Source: Bacillota bacterium (lineage in GTDB: Bacteria > Bacillota > Clostridia > Acetivibrionales > DSM-1351). From it: DNA of 64,000 nucleotides. Position numbers and translations under genes: made by a program. Position 1 is the stretch's first letter, and each line of letters begins with the position of its first letter. The stretch is from contig JAEYHZ010000046.1 in the NCBI GenBank assembly GCA_023409265.1, positions 186,001-250,000 of the forward strand, read 5' to 3'. A model generated the notes under the pieces. The model did no database searches. It worked only from the letters and a program-made list of their open reading frames with translations, and had not been told where the DNA came from. Of the stretch, positions 1 through 7,849 are shown in pieces.

Positions 1-2
1 AT

Positions 3-1772
3 ATAGTATCTGTAGCAATGTCTATTACAATTTTGGCTGTGTTTTTGATTAAAGGTAGGAAATCAGCATTACTATATAGCTTTACAATGTTCCAGGCTGT
101 CATACTTATCTGGTTGATTCGGATTATAGTGTTAAAACTAAAGTTGAAATTTGATCCCTTTTTAGCAAATGATTTCAGTTGCTTTAGCTTTGAATATTAT
201 GAACTGTATAATTATAAGCTCAGACATTTCATTACATGCTTTACGGGATTATGCTGGCTTTTGTTTTGTTTGTTATATACCGGTATGAAAATAAAAAAAT
301 ATAAAAAGTTCTTTATACTTTTGTTATTGCTTTCCCCGATAATATTCTATGTTCCAGTCCATCTTTACAATATTCTATACAAATATGAATACAGTTATAA
401 GACATTACTCCAATGGCTTCATATTTTTGTTAGATATTCATATTATCTTATTGGTGTTGCAGCATTAATCAAATGGGGCTTAAAGCAGAAAGAAAATATA
501 AGGAGTCAGGCAATTCTTCTTTCAATTTCAGTTTTATTGCCGGTAGTACTTAATTTCCTTCAGGATTATAAAAGGTATGTACTTGATACAGGTGGTATAA
601 TTTATGATTTTGATGTCACACCTGTGGGATTTATATTAACCATGTGCGTAATAGCCATAGCTACTTATAAATACCGCTTCCTTGATGTTTTACCAATTGT
701 GAATAGCAGGCTTGTGGATAACATGAATCAGGCAATTGTAGTGATAGATTCCTTTAATAAGATAGTCAATTATAACAAATCATTCCAAACTACTTTTAAC
801 ACAATGAAATGGTTAAGAAAAAATACTGATATTGATGTATTTCTTAATGAGTTGAAAAAAACAATTTCGAATGCTGATAATAATATAGTTATGGAAAATT
901 TGAGAGACAAAAATTGTTTAAATTTCAAAGGAGAGATCTGCGTTAAGGATTCTGAAACCAGATATTTTACTGTAGAGTTACAGTCGCTAATTTCAAAGGG
1001 AGACGAAATCCTGGTTAGGATGGTTTGTTTTAATGATATTACTGAATATAAGAATCTTATGAATGAAATCAGTAAAAAAAATCTTGAACTTACACTGATG
1101 TATGACCAAGTAAAAGAATATGCCACTACAGCTGAAGAACTGGCAATCACAAAGGAAAGAAACAGATTTGCAAGGGACATGCATGATACATTAGGACATA
1201 CTTTGACATTGTTAATTGCCTTACTCGAAGTTAGTAATATTACAGTAGCAAGTGATAGTGAGAAAACTCGTGATAAGATTAACAAGGCTCTTATAGTTGC
1301 AAGGGATGGGATGAGGGAGGCAAGACGTTCAATTTCAGGCCTTGCACCTGAGAAGATTGATGAAAACAGCCTTGTCAATTCCCTTGATAAACTCGTAGCA
1401 GATTTCCGGTCTTCTGATATATTTATAGATTTTACTGTTGATGGAATCGAAAAGAGTATTAACAGGATGACGCTAGAGGTATTATACAGAGCTTGTCAGG
1501 AAGCAATGACAAATTCAATCCGTCATGGTTTAGCTCAGCACATTGATGTAATACTAAAATTCTACCAGGATAATTTGAAACTTTTTATAATTGATGATGG
1601 AAGAGGATGCAAGTTTATTAAAAGGGGATTTGGTATTTCCGGCATGGAGCAGAGAATCAAAAACTTGGGTGGAATGGTTGTTTACGGCTCTGATGGAGAG
1701 AACGGGTTTAATGTTCATATCGAAGTACCTATAAAAAACATACAGGCGTCGGATGAATATCTTAAAAAGTGA
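3..1772 (+). CDS. Sensor histidine kinase, NarL/DesK type, 5' partial
   Basis: Membrane sensor kinase that should phosphorylate the response regulator encoded 8 bases downstream. The frame is open to the window edge (no stop before the first ATG at 18), so the true start probably lies upstream. The visible N-terminal half is strongly hydrophobic, with about six or seven membrane segments up to residue 220 (counted from ATG 18), resembling the 7TM histidine-kinase sensor region. A PAS-like segment follows (about 235-350), then a short coiled region and a HisKA_3 dimerisation domain with the phospho-acceptor H389 in the sequence RDMHDTLGH. The HATPase domain has an N-box (QEAMTNSIRHG) and G-box (DDGRGC, GFGISGMEQR). 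The ligand is unknown. Family assignment is secure; the missing N-terminus is inferred. Confidence 0.9.
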   Translation: MVSVAMSITILAVFLIKGRKSALLYSFTMFQAVILIWLIRIIVLKLKLKFDPFLANDFSCFSFEYYELYNYKLRHFITCFTGLCWLLFCLLYTGMKIKKYKKFFILLLLLSPIIFYVPVHLYNILYKYEYSYKTLLQWLHIFVRYSYYLIGVAALIKWGLKQKENIRSQAILLSISVLLPVVLNFLQDYKRYVLDTGGIIYDFDVTPVGFILTMCVIAIATYKYRFLDVLPIVNSRLVDNMNQAIVVIDSFNKIVNYNKSFQTTFNTMKWLRKNTDIDVFLNELKKTISNADNNIVMENLRDKNCLNFKGEICVKDSETRYFTVELQSLISKGDEILVRMVCFNDITEYKNLMNEISKKNLELTLMYDQVKEYATTAEELAITKERNRFARDMHDTLGHTLTLLIALLEVSNITVASDSEKTRDKINKALIVARDGMREARRSISGLAPEKIDENSLVNSLDKLVADFRSSDIFIDFTVDGIEKSINRMTLEVLYRACQEAMTNSIRHGLAQHIDVILKFYQDNLKLFIIDDGRGCKFIKRGFGISGMEQRIKNLGGMVVYGSDGENGFNVHIEVPIKNIQASDEYLKK

Positions 1773-1780
1773 GGTATTAT

Positions 1781-2431
1781 ATGATAAAAGTAATAATAGC
1801 TGATGACCAATTGATTTTAAGGGAGAGCCTCAAATTCATTATCGAACAGGACAATGAAATTGAAGTTTTGGGCTGCGCCGGAAATGGATATGAAGCCCTA
1901 AGTCTGTGCGAACAGCTTGCACCCGATATTGTTCTGATGGACATTATGATGCCTGAATGTAATGGAATTGAAGGAACAAGGCTTATAAAGGAGAAATTTA
2001 AGGACACCATAAAGGTTCTCGTTTTAACTACATTCAATGATGACGAAAACATTTCAAAATCTATTAATAACGGGGCAGATGGTTTTATTCTCAAAGATAT
2101 CCTTCCTGTAGAACTTGTTTTGGCCGTAAAGAGTGCTGCACATGGGTTCGGAATCTTTCACCGGAGTGCAGTAAAAAATGCGGTTGGAATAAACAAATTA
2201 ATGAGGGTTACAGATAACTGCAGTGAGAAAAGCGATGTTATAGAACTGACCGATAGAGAAAAAAGCATAATACGTTTGATTGTAGATGGCAAAAACAATA
2301 AGGAGATAGCACTTGAGCTATGTATAACCGAAGGAACTGTAAAAAACGTCATGACAGTAATACTGGAGAAGCTAAAACTAAGGGACAGGACACAGCTTGC
2401 GGTATATGCAATAAAAAATAATCTGGAATAA
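1781..2431 (+). CDS. NarL/LuxR-family response regulator
   Basis: DNA-binding partner of the preceding kinase. The receiver domain (residues 1-120) has the acidic pair D8-D9, phospho-acceptor D54 (LMDIMMP), the switch threonines LTTF, and the conserved lysine in FILKD. A C-terminal LuxR-type helix-turn-helix (about 150-216) contains LTDREKSIIRLIVDGKNNKEI. The ATG at 1781 is chosen because GAGG lies 6 bases upstream; an in-frame GTG at 1769 overlaps the kinase stop and is less likely. The pair forms a two-gene operon. Nothing in the window shows the target promoter; the lipoprotein gene downstream is a candidate only by position. Confidence 0.93.
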   Translation: MIKVIIADDQLILRESLKFIIEQDNEIEVLGCAGNGYEALSLCEQLAPDIVLMDIMMPECNGIEGTRLIKEKFKDTIKVLVLTTFNDDENISKSINNGADGFILKDILPVELVLAVKSAAHGFGIFHRSAVKNAVGINKLMRVTDNCSEKSDVIELTDREKSIIRLIVDGKNNKEIALELCITEGTVKNVMTVILEKLKLRDRTQLAVYAIKNNLE

Positions 2432-2624
2432 AGTATCTTAGTGTTTAAGCTTATAATTCGATCCTTTATATCTCAAGATATCCATTGTTATACTATGACC
2501 TTCGTCATGATTATTTTTTAAAAGCATTACCTTTAGTTGGAAAATAATTACCTTTGATATCTACAAATTGGATTATAAGTGGTGTAGAGTGAAAATTACA
2601 TTTAAAAGACAAGGGGTGGAAAAA

Positions 2625-4205
2625 ATGTATAAAAAAATCATGTTATTTGTATTAATTTTAACTTTAAATTTATTATCGCTTTCCTGTACTGCCAAGTCTG
2701 ATACATATGAATCATCAAATTCTAATGCGATGAAAACTGTTGAAGACAATACAGTTACAAATCAATATGTGCTGAAAAGTGAATATTTAAAGAATCCCGA
2801 TGCCATAAAAACTGTTGTAGACCAAACGGCTAAATTTTGGGAAAAAGCATATGATTCTAAGTTTGGTGGTTTTTATACATATGTTAACAAGGATGGAAGT
2901 ATCGACACTAGTAAGACATATAAAGTGACATTGATTCAATCCAGGGATGCATATGCATTTGCAAGGGCATATCAATTAACAGGTAATAAGGAATACCTTC
3001 AATACGCTCGAAAAGGACTGGATTTCATGTACAAAAATGCATGGGATGAGGTCAATACAGGGTGGAACCAGGAGATGAACAGGGATGGCTCCTTATCATC
3101 AACACCACTTGAGGGCATGGATTGGAATAGTATGAAATGGTCCTTTAATCAATATTATGCTTTATGCGGTATTTCGGCTATGTATGATGCCACAAGGGGC
3201 AAGACGGATGACAGCTGGCTTAATAAATCATATGCTTCTTTAGACAAAAAAATGTGGGACTCCAGACCAGGATATGAAGGCTATTATGATATGGCTGCCA
3301 AAGATTGGAGTAATATTGGAGGTAAAAGCATTGCAGTAATGGATGCAATAACAACACATGCAGAGACAATGTATTTGATTAACTCTGATACCAAGTATAA
3401 AGAAAGATTTCTTGGAGTTGCAGATAATCTCTCTGATCATTTGGTTAAGAGTATGGATCAGAGACAATTCGGTATTGATGAAAATTTTGATTCCAATTGG
3501 AAGGCAATAGAGCAACAGGCAACAACAACGGGAGGCAATTTGCTAAAGCCTGCCTGGTGTCTTGCGAGAGCTTATTTGGCAGAACCAAAGCCTGAATATA
3601 AAAATAGTGCGGCAAAATTGTTAGATGAGGTATTAAATAGTGGTGTATATGATAAAGTGAATGGTGGCATTTTCACGACCATTGACAGCAAAAGCGGTAA
3701 TACCACAGATAATAAGAAATCTTGGTGGATGCAGGAACAGGGAGTAACAAGCGGTCTCACCAACTACTACATATCCAAAAATCCTTCATATTTAAAAATG
3801 GCTGATGAAAGTTTGGATTTCTTTATGAAGTATATGTACGACAGCGAGTATGGGGAAGCATACAGTGATTCAGATGCAGATGGAGCAAATCCAGTTATGG
3901 ATAAAGGTACATACTGGAAAGATGCATATCATACCATGGAATTATTCTATTACACATATTTATATGGAAATCTTATGTTGAATAATAAACCAGCATCTCT
4001 TTATTACAGTATTGATCCAGAAAAAAAAGCAAGAGAAACCATTCTAAAACCTGTTTCATTGGGAGAAAACAAGTTGCTAATTTCAGAGGTGACTTTAAAC
4101 GGAAAGCCCTATAAAAACTTTAATGCTAAAAAGTGCACTCTTAATATACCAGCAAATACGGGAGGAGAATTCAAGGTCACATTCACACCAGCTATTGGTA
4201 AATAA
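2625..4205 (+). CDS. AGE-family (N-acylglucosamine 2-epimerase-like) lipoprotein
   Basis: A secreted, probably lipid-anchored protein with an (alpha/alpha)6-barrel-like fold of the N-acylglucosamine 2-epimerase / six-hairpin glycosidase superfamily. The N-terminus carries a lysine, a hydrophobic stretch and LLSLSC, a plausible lipobox with Cys about residue 23. The body is rich in paired-helix motifs and aromatic residues (WWMQEQG, GGNLLKPAWCLARAYL), typical of AGE enzymes acting on sugars. The ATG at 2625 follows AAGGGGTGG; the longer ORF from 2568 adds 19 residues that disrupt the signal peptide. An extracytoplasmic location is unusual for epimerases, so a glycan lyase/hydrolase or binding role is possible. 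Substrate unknown. Confidence 0.72.
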   Translation: MYKKIMLFVLILTLNLLSLSCTAKSDTYESSNSNAMKTVEDNTVTNQYVLKSEYLKNPDAIKTVVDQTAKFWEKAYDSKFGGFYTYVNKDGSIDTSKTYKVTLIQSRDAYAFARAYQLTGNKEYLQYARKGLDFMYKNAWDEVNTGWNQEMNRDGSLSSTPLEGMDWNSMKWSFNQYYALCGISAMYDATRGKTDDSWLNKSYASLDKKMWDSRPGYEGYYDMAAKDWSNIGGKSIAVMDAITTHAETMYLINSDTKYKERFLGVADNLSDHLVKSMDQRQFGIDENFDSNWKAIEQQATTTGGNLLKPAWCLARAYLAEPKPEYKNSAAKLLDEVLNSGVYDKVNGGIFTTIDSKSGNTTDNKKSWWMQEQGVTSGLTNYYISKNPSYLKMADESLDFFMKYMYDSEYGEAYSDSDADGANPVMDKGTYWKDAYHTMELFYYTYLYGNLMLNNKPASLYYSIDPEKKARETILKPVSLGENKLLISEVTLNGKPYKNFNAKKCTLNIPANTGGEFKVTFTPAIGK

Positions 4206-4215
4206 TATGAAAAGT

Positions 4216-4257
4216 ATAACAGATAACAGATAACAGATAACAGATAACAGATAACAG
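4216..4257. repeat. Six perfect tandem copies of a 7-bp unit (ATAACAG)
   Basis: Six uninterrupted copies of ATAACAG, beginning 10 bases after the stop codon of the AGE-like gene. Not coding. The unit adds seven bases per copy, so copy number could vary by slippage. Confidence 0.97.
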
Positions 4258-4353
4258 GTAATAAACCCTATCGTACGAATCTTTATTTTATATTTGCGTT
4301 ATGTATATTCGGAATAAGTGCAGGTAAATTTAATAATTATATCAGTACATTAA

Positions 4354-4408
4354 AAGTGCAAGTGTTAAACCATTTATAATGGCTTAAACATTTGCACTTA
4401 TTTTTCTA
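4354..4408 (+). terminator. Rho-independent terminator after the AGE-like gene
   Basis: Long inverted repeat: AAGTGCAAGTGTTAAACCATT pairs with the copy ending at 4399 with few mismatches, around a short TATA-like loop, followed by ATTTTTCT. The rest of 4258-4619 shows no coding potential; a small hairpin (GGCTG/CAGCC) lies at about 4591-4605 just before the FHA gene. Confidence 0.75.
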
Positions 4409-4619
4409 GAATAAAGGGAGTAATTGGTCTGGCGTTGCGGTTTTTGGATTTTTACATCCGACATGAAAACTGTCAGCCATCCTTTGGTTTCCTACATCAG
4501 CTCTTTTCAAGACTTCTTTCAGACAATTTGTAAATTGCAGAGTATTTGTATATAATAGGTTAAATGGGTTTTTCATTTTCTATTTTTTATGGCTGAAAAG
4601 CAGCCAAATGGAGAGTTTT

Positions 4620-5066
4620 ATGAAATTTGATTTATTGGATCTGAGCTTTTTTGGAGTAGTTTTCAAAATAGTACTAATATTAATTATATATATAATTATA
4701 GTTCAAGCCCTTAAGATTATGTCCAGGGATGTAAAAAGAGGGGGAAAGGGCAGCCGTAATCTGGGATGGAAGCTGAAACTGGTTTATCCGGGCGACGGAG
4801 GAAATTTTGTTGAAGGGGATATTATTCCTATTGGAAATAAGCTTACCATTGGAAGAAACAAACTGAATCAGATGATTTTGCCCTCACAGTCTGTTTCAAA
4901 TTATCACGCAAAAATATATTTTGAAGATGGGCGTTATATGCTGGAGGATCTGAATTCTACCAATGGCACATTTATTAACGGAATTATGGTAGACAAAAAA
5001 AGCCTTCAGCCAGGGGATGAGATCAGTATATCTCAAACGGTACTTGTCGTAACAGACGATGAGTAG
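4620..5066 (+). CDS. Membrane-anchored FHA-domain protein
   Basis: Forkhead-associated domain protein, expected to bind phosphothreonine peptides. One N-terminal membrane helix (about residues 9-33) is followed by a basic linker and an FHA domain (about 50-145) with the conserved residues: GR in TIGRNK, the S-x-x-H of SVSNYHAK, and the N-x-x-NG of NSTNGTFING. ATG 4620 is preferred because GGAG lies 6 bases upstream; the alternative at 4608 lacks one. It is followed by an FtsW/RodA protein and a penicillin-binding protein, an arrangement resembling the actinobacterial fhaB-rodA-pbpA cluster, which suggests control of cell-wall synthesis by Ser/Thr phosphorylation. No kinase gene is in the window. 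Confidence 0.9.
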   Translation: MKFDLLDLSFFGVVFKIVLILIIYIIIVQALKIMSRDVKRGGKGSRNLGWKLKLVYPGDGGNFVEGDIIPIGNKLTIGRNKLNQMILPSQSVSNYHAKIYFEDGRYMLEDLNSTNGTFINGIMVDKKSLQPGDEISISQTVLVVTDDE

Positions 5067-5136
5067 CTTTTGAAGATCAGCACTGAAAGGAACTGCCGGA
5101 GTATATGGGATATGCCCGGGCGGTGTGGAATTATAA

Positions 5137-6345
5137 ATGACAAAACGACTAAAAACATTACAAGTATTAATATATCTATTTCTCTTCTTTGGATTCTTAA
5201 ATTTATCTTTTTTGGGAAAACCCATTGACCCCATTGCAGGAGTATTTTTTGCGGTTTTAACCGTTATAATTGCGGTAACCTCCTGGGTACTTAAAAAATA
5301 CTACCCCATGGGTGACAGGCTGATCTTTTTACTGGCCATGCTGCTGTGCTCAATTGGTTTAATCATGCTTTTCAGGCTTAATCAGTCTACCGCTCTAAAA
5401 CAGCTGGCATGGCTTGTCATTGGTATAGTAATGTTCCTTTTCGTAGTTCTGTATCTGAAAAAGGGTCTTGTTAAATATGCCAAATACAAGTATATATTTT
5501 TAGCAGGAACAATCTTGTTTATGGCCATGGCTACCTTTATAGGAGTTGAAATTCTTGGGGCAAAGAACTGGGTTAAAATCGGTCCTTATGGTTTTCAACC
5601 CTCGGAATTCGGAAAAATATTCCTGATACTTTATTTATCAACAGCACTCTCCAATTTTACTTCAAGGAAACAACTGATAGAACCAGGAATAGTAATAATA
5701 ATATCTCTGGGATTTATGGTTATGCAGAAGGATTTGGGCACAGCACTTATAATATTCGCTGTTTCAGTGACGATGGTTTATCTTGCAACATCAAAGAAGC
5801 TCTATGTGCTTGCCTCTCTGGGTTTGTTCGGTGCAGGAGGTCTGGCAAGCTATGTAGTGTTTGACCATATCAGAAGACGTTTTATGATCTGGCTCAATCC
5901 CTGGGACTATGTATATAACGAAAGCTATCAGCTGGTACAGTCCATGTATGCCATAGCTATGGGCGGCTTTTTCGGGAGAGGACTGGGTATGGGCCATCCA
6001 GGTTATGTGGCTGTGAATGAGTCCGACTTTATTTTTTCGGTTATTTGTGAAGAAATGGGATTACTGATGGGGCTGGCCATCCTCATACTGCATTTTCTTC
6101 TTTTTTACCGCTCCATAAGGAGCGCCATACATGCGGAAAATAACTTTACCAAGCTGTTGACGGCAGGTTTGAGTGTTATGATTGCAACACAGACACTTGT
6201 AATTGTGGGTGGAGTTACAGGCTTTATTCCGTTAACAGGGATTACTCTGCCCTTTGTAAGCTATGGCGGAACTTCACTGTTGATAAGCTTCCTGTCCTTG
6301 AGCATAATTCAAAAGGTCTCCGAAGGTGATGAGGAAGGAGAGTAG
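5137..6345 (+). CDS. FtsW/RodA/SpoVE-family peptidoglycan polymerase
   Basis: SEDS-family integral membrane glycosyltransferase that polymerises lipid II. About ten membrane helices are seen. Family motifs include GAKNWVKIGPYGFQPSEFGK, the loop HPGYVAVNESDFIFSVICEE, and near the C-terminus GVTGFIPLTGITLPFVSYGG. The length (402 aa) is normal. The upstream SD is weak (GTGTGG). The downstream PBP starts one base after this gene's stop, so the two are probably translationally coupled and work as a SEDS-bPBP pair. Sequence alone does not say whether it serves elongation, division or sporulation. Confidence 0.93.
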   Translation: MTKRLKTLQVLIYLFLFFGFLNLSFLGKPIDPIAGVFFAVLTVIIAVTSWVLKKYYPMGDRLIFLLAMLLCSIGLIMLFRLNQSTALKQLAWLVIGIVMFLFVVLYLKKGLVKYAKYKYIFLAGTILFMAMATFIGVEILGAKNWVKIGPYGFQPSEFGKIFLILYLSTALSNFTSRKQLIEPGIVIIISLGFMVMQKDLGTALIIFAVSVTMVYLATSKKLYVLASLGLFGAGGLASYVVFDHIRRRFMIWLNPWDYVYNESYQLVQSMYAIAMGGFFGRGLGMGHPGYVAVNESDFIFSVICEEMGLLMGLAILILHFLLFYRSIRSAIHAENNFTKLLTAGLSVMIATQTLVIVGGVTGFIPLTGITLPFVSYGGTSLLISFLSLSIIQKVSEGDEEGE

Positions 6346-6346
6346 T

Positions 6347-7759
6347 ATGGATAACCTTACAACTAATATAAAACGTGTTATGATAATTTTCCTTATAGTT
6401 TTCATAGTATTGATCAGCTATCTGTCATATTTCACACTGTTCAGAGGTCCTGAAATCTCAACAAGACCAGATAACAGAAGAATGTGGGATATAAGAAACA
6501 AAGTAGTGAGAGGCACAATCTTTGATAGAAACGGAAAAGAGCTTTCTGTTAGTGAGAAAGCAAAAAACAATGAATATAAAAGGATCTATAAAGGGGGAGC
6601 TGCAACAGCACATGTACTGGGCTACTATGATCCCCAATATGGAATAACAGGCCTGGAAAACCTTTATGACAGCTATTTGTCCAGTAACATATCGGCATCT
6701 TTTCTAGCCTGGGTCGGAAATGGCTTTAAGGAAGTAAATAAAAAGGGCGATGATGTATATACCAGTCTTGATTTGGGACTGCAGCAGGCGGCCTATAACG
6801 CACTTGGCTCGGCCCGGGGTTCAGTGGTCGTATTAAAAGTGGATACCGGCGAAATCCTGGTTATGGTCTCAAAGCCGTCCTACGATCCCAATACATTGAG
6901 TAAAAATTGGAAGAGCCTCAGCACAAACGAAAACAGGCCGCTATTAAACAGAGCCGTTTCAGGTTTGTATCCCCCAGGCTCAACCTTTAAGGTTGTTACC
7001 GGAATAAGTGCTCTTGAAAATATTGAGGGCATAGAGAATGAAACCTTCAACGATGAAGGCAGGCTGGTTTTGGGAAAGGATTACACTTTAAGCAATGACA
7101 AAGGCAAGGTCATGGGAAAGATCAATTTCGAACAGGCTATGATAAAGTCCAGCAATGTATTTTTCGGAAACCTTGGGATCAGATTGGGCAATGACCTTTT
7201 CAAAACTGCCGAAGCCTTCAGGTTCAACAGAGATATTCCTGCTGACGGTATAATAATAGATAAAAGCAGATTTCCAAAATACAAAGCCTCTGAAAAGGGT
7301 AACCTTGCCCAAACCGGAATAGGTCAGGCTGAAATTCTTGCAACTCCCGTACAGATGGCTTTGGTGGCTCAAACCATAGCAAATGACGGAATAATGCTGA
7401 AACCCTCACTTGTCAACAAGGTGGTGGATTTCAGCGGAAACACCGTAAAGGAATTAAAACCTGCACAACTGGACAAGGTTACCTCCCCGGGATATGCAAG
7501 CGAAATAAGACGCTTCATGAAAGAGGTTGTCTTGAAAGGAACCGGTACCAGAGCACAGGTCAGTGGGGTTCAGGTAAGCGGAAAAACAGGTACTGCGCAG
7601 CATATTGAAAGCAAGACGCCCCACAGCTGGTTTATAGGTTTTGCACCATATAAAAATCCTGAGATAGCTATTGCTGTTATAGTTGAGGAAGGCGGTTACG
7701 GCGGAACTGCTGCTGCCCGAATATCCTCAGAGGTAATGATCAGATATTTTTCCAAATAA
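6347..7759 (+). CDS. pbpA: Class B-type penicillin-binding protein (transpeptidase)
   Basis: D,D-transpeptidase that cross-links peptidoglycan, partner of the adjacent SEDS protein. One N-terminal membrane anchor (residues 11-30) is followed by a short N-terminal domain (GTIFDRNGKELS, family-typical) and the penicillin-binding domain. Catalytic motifs: S212-T-F-K215 (in PPGSTFK), SSN (KSSNVFFG) and KTG (SGKTGTAQH). At 470 aa it is short and lacks a large pedestal domain, like actinobacterial PbpA and clostridial homologues. ATG 6347 follows GGAAGGAG; longer in-frame starts at 6326 and 6329 overlap ftsW and are rejected. Confidence 0.93.
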   Translation: MDNLTTNIKRVMIIFLIVFIVLISYLSYFTLFRGPEISTRPDNRRMWDIRNKVVRGTIFDRNGKELSVSEKAKNNEYKRIYKGGAATAHVLGYYDPQYGITGLENLYDSYLSSNISASFLAWVGNGFKEVNKKGDDVYTSLDLGLQQAAYNALGSARGSVVVLKVDTGEILVMVSKPSYDPNTLSKNWKSLSTNENRPLLNRAVSGLYPPGSTFKVVTGISALENIEGIENETFNDEGRLVLGKDYTLSNDKGKVMGKINFEQAMIKSSNVFFGNLGIRLGNDLFKTAEAFRFNRDIPADGIIIDKSRFPKYKASEKGNLAQTGIGQAEILATPVQMALVAQTIANDGIMLKPSLVNKVVDFSGNTVKELKPAQLDKVTSPGYASEIRRFMKEVVLKGTGTRAQVSGVQVSGKTGTAQHIESKTPHSWFIGFAPYKNPEIAIAVIVEEGGYGGTAAARISSEVMIRYFSK

Positions 7760-7772
7760 CGGGTATGAAAAT

Positions 7773-7804
7773 CCCGTATTAGCTTGCTGCAAAGCCAATA
7801 CGGG
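7773..7804. terminator. Hairpin between convergent pbpA and the GHL10-like gene
   Basis: CCCGTATTAGCTT pairs with AAGCCAATACGGG (one mismatch) around a short loop. There is no T-run on the plus strand; on the minus strand the stem is followed by ATTTTC. It probably serves both convergent transcripts, weakly. Confidence 0.55.
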
Positions 7805-7849
7805 GTTGACCGGATAATCGTGGTAACTTTGATTTTGAGCTGACAGTTT

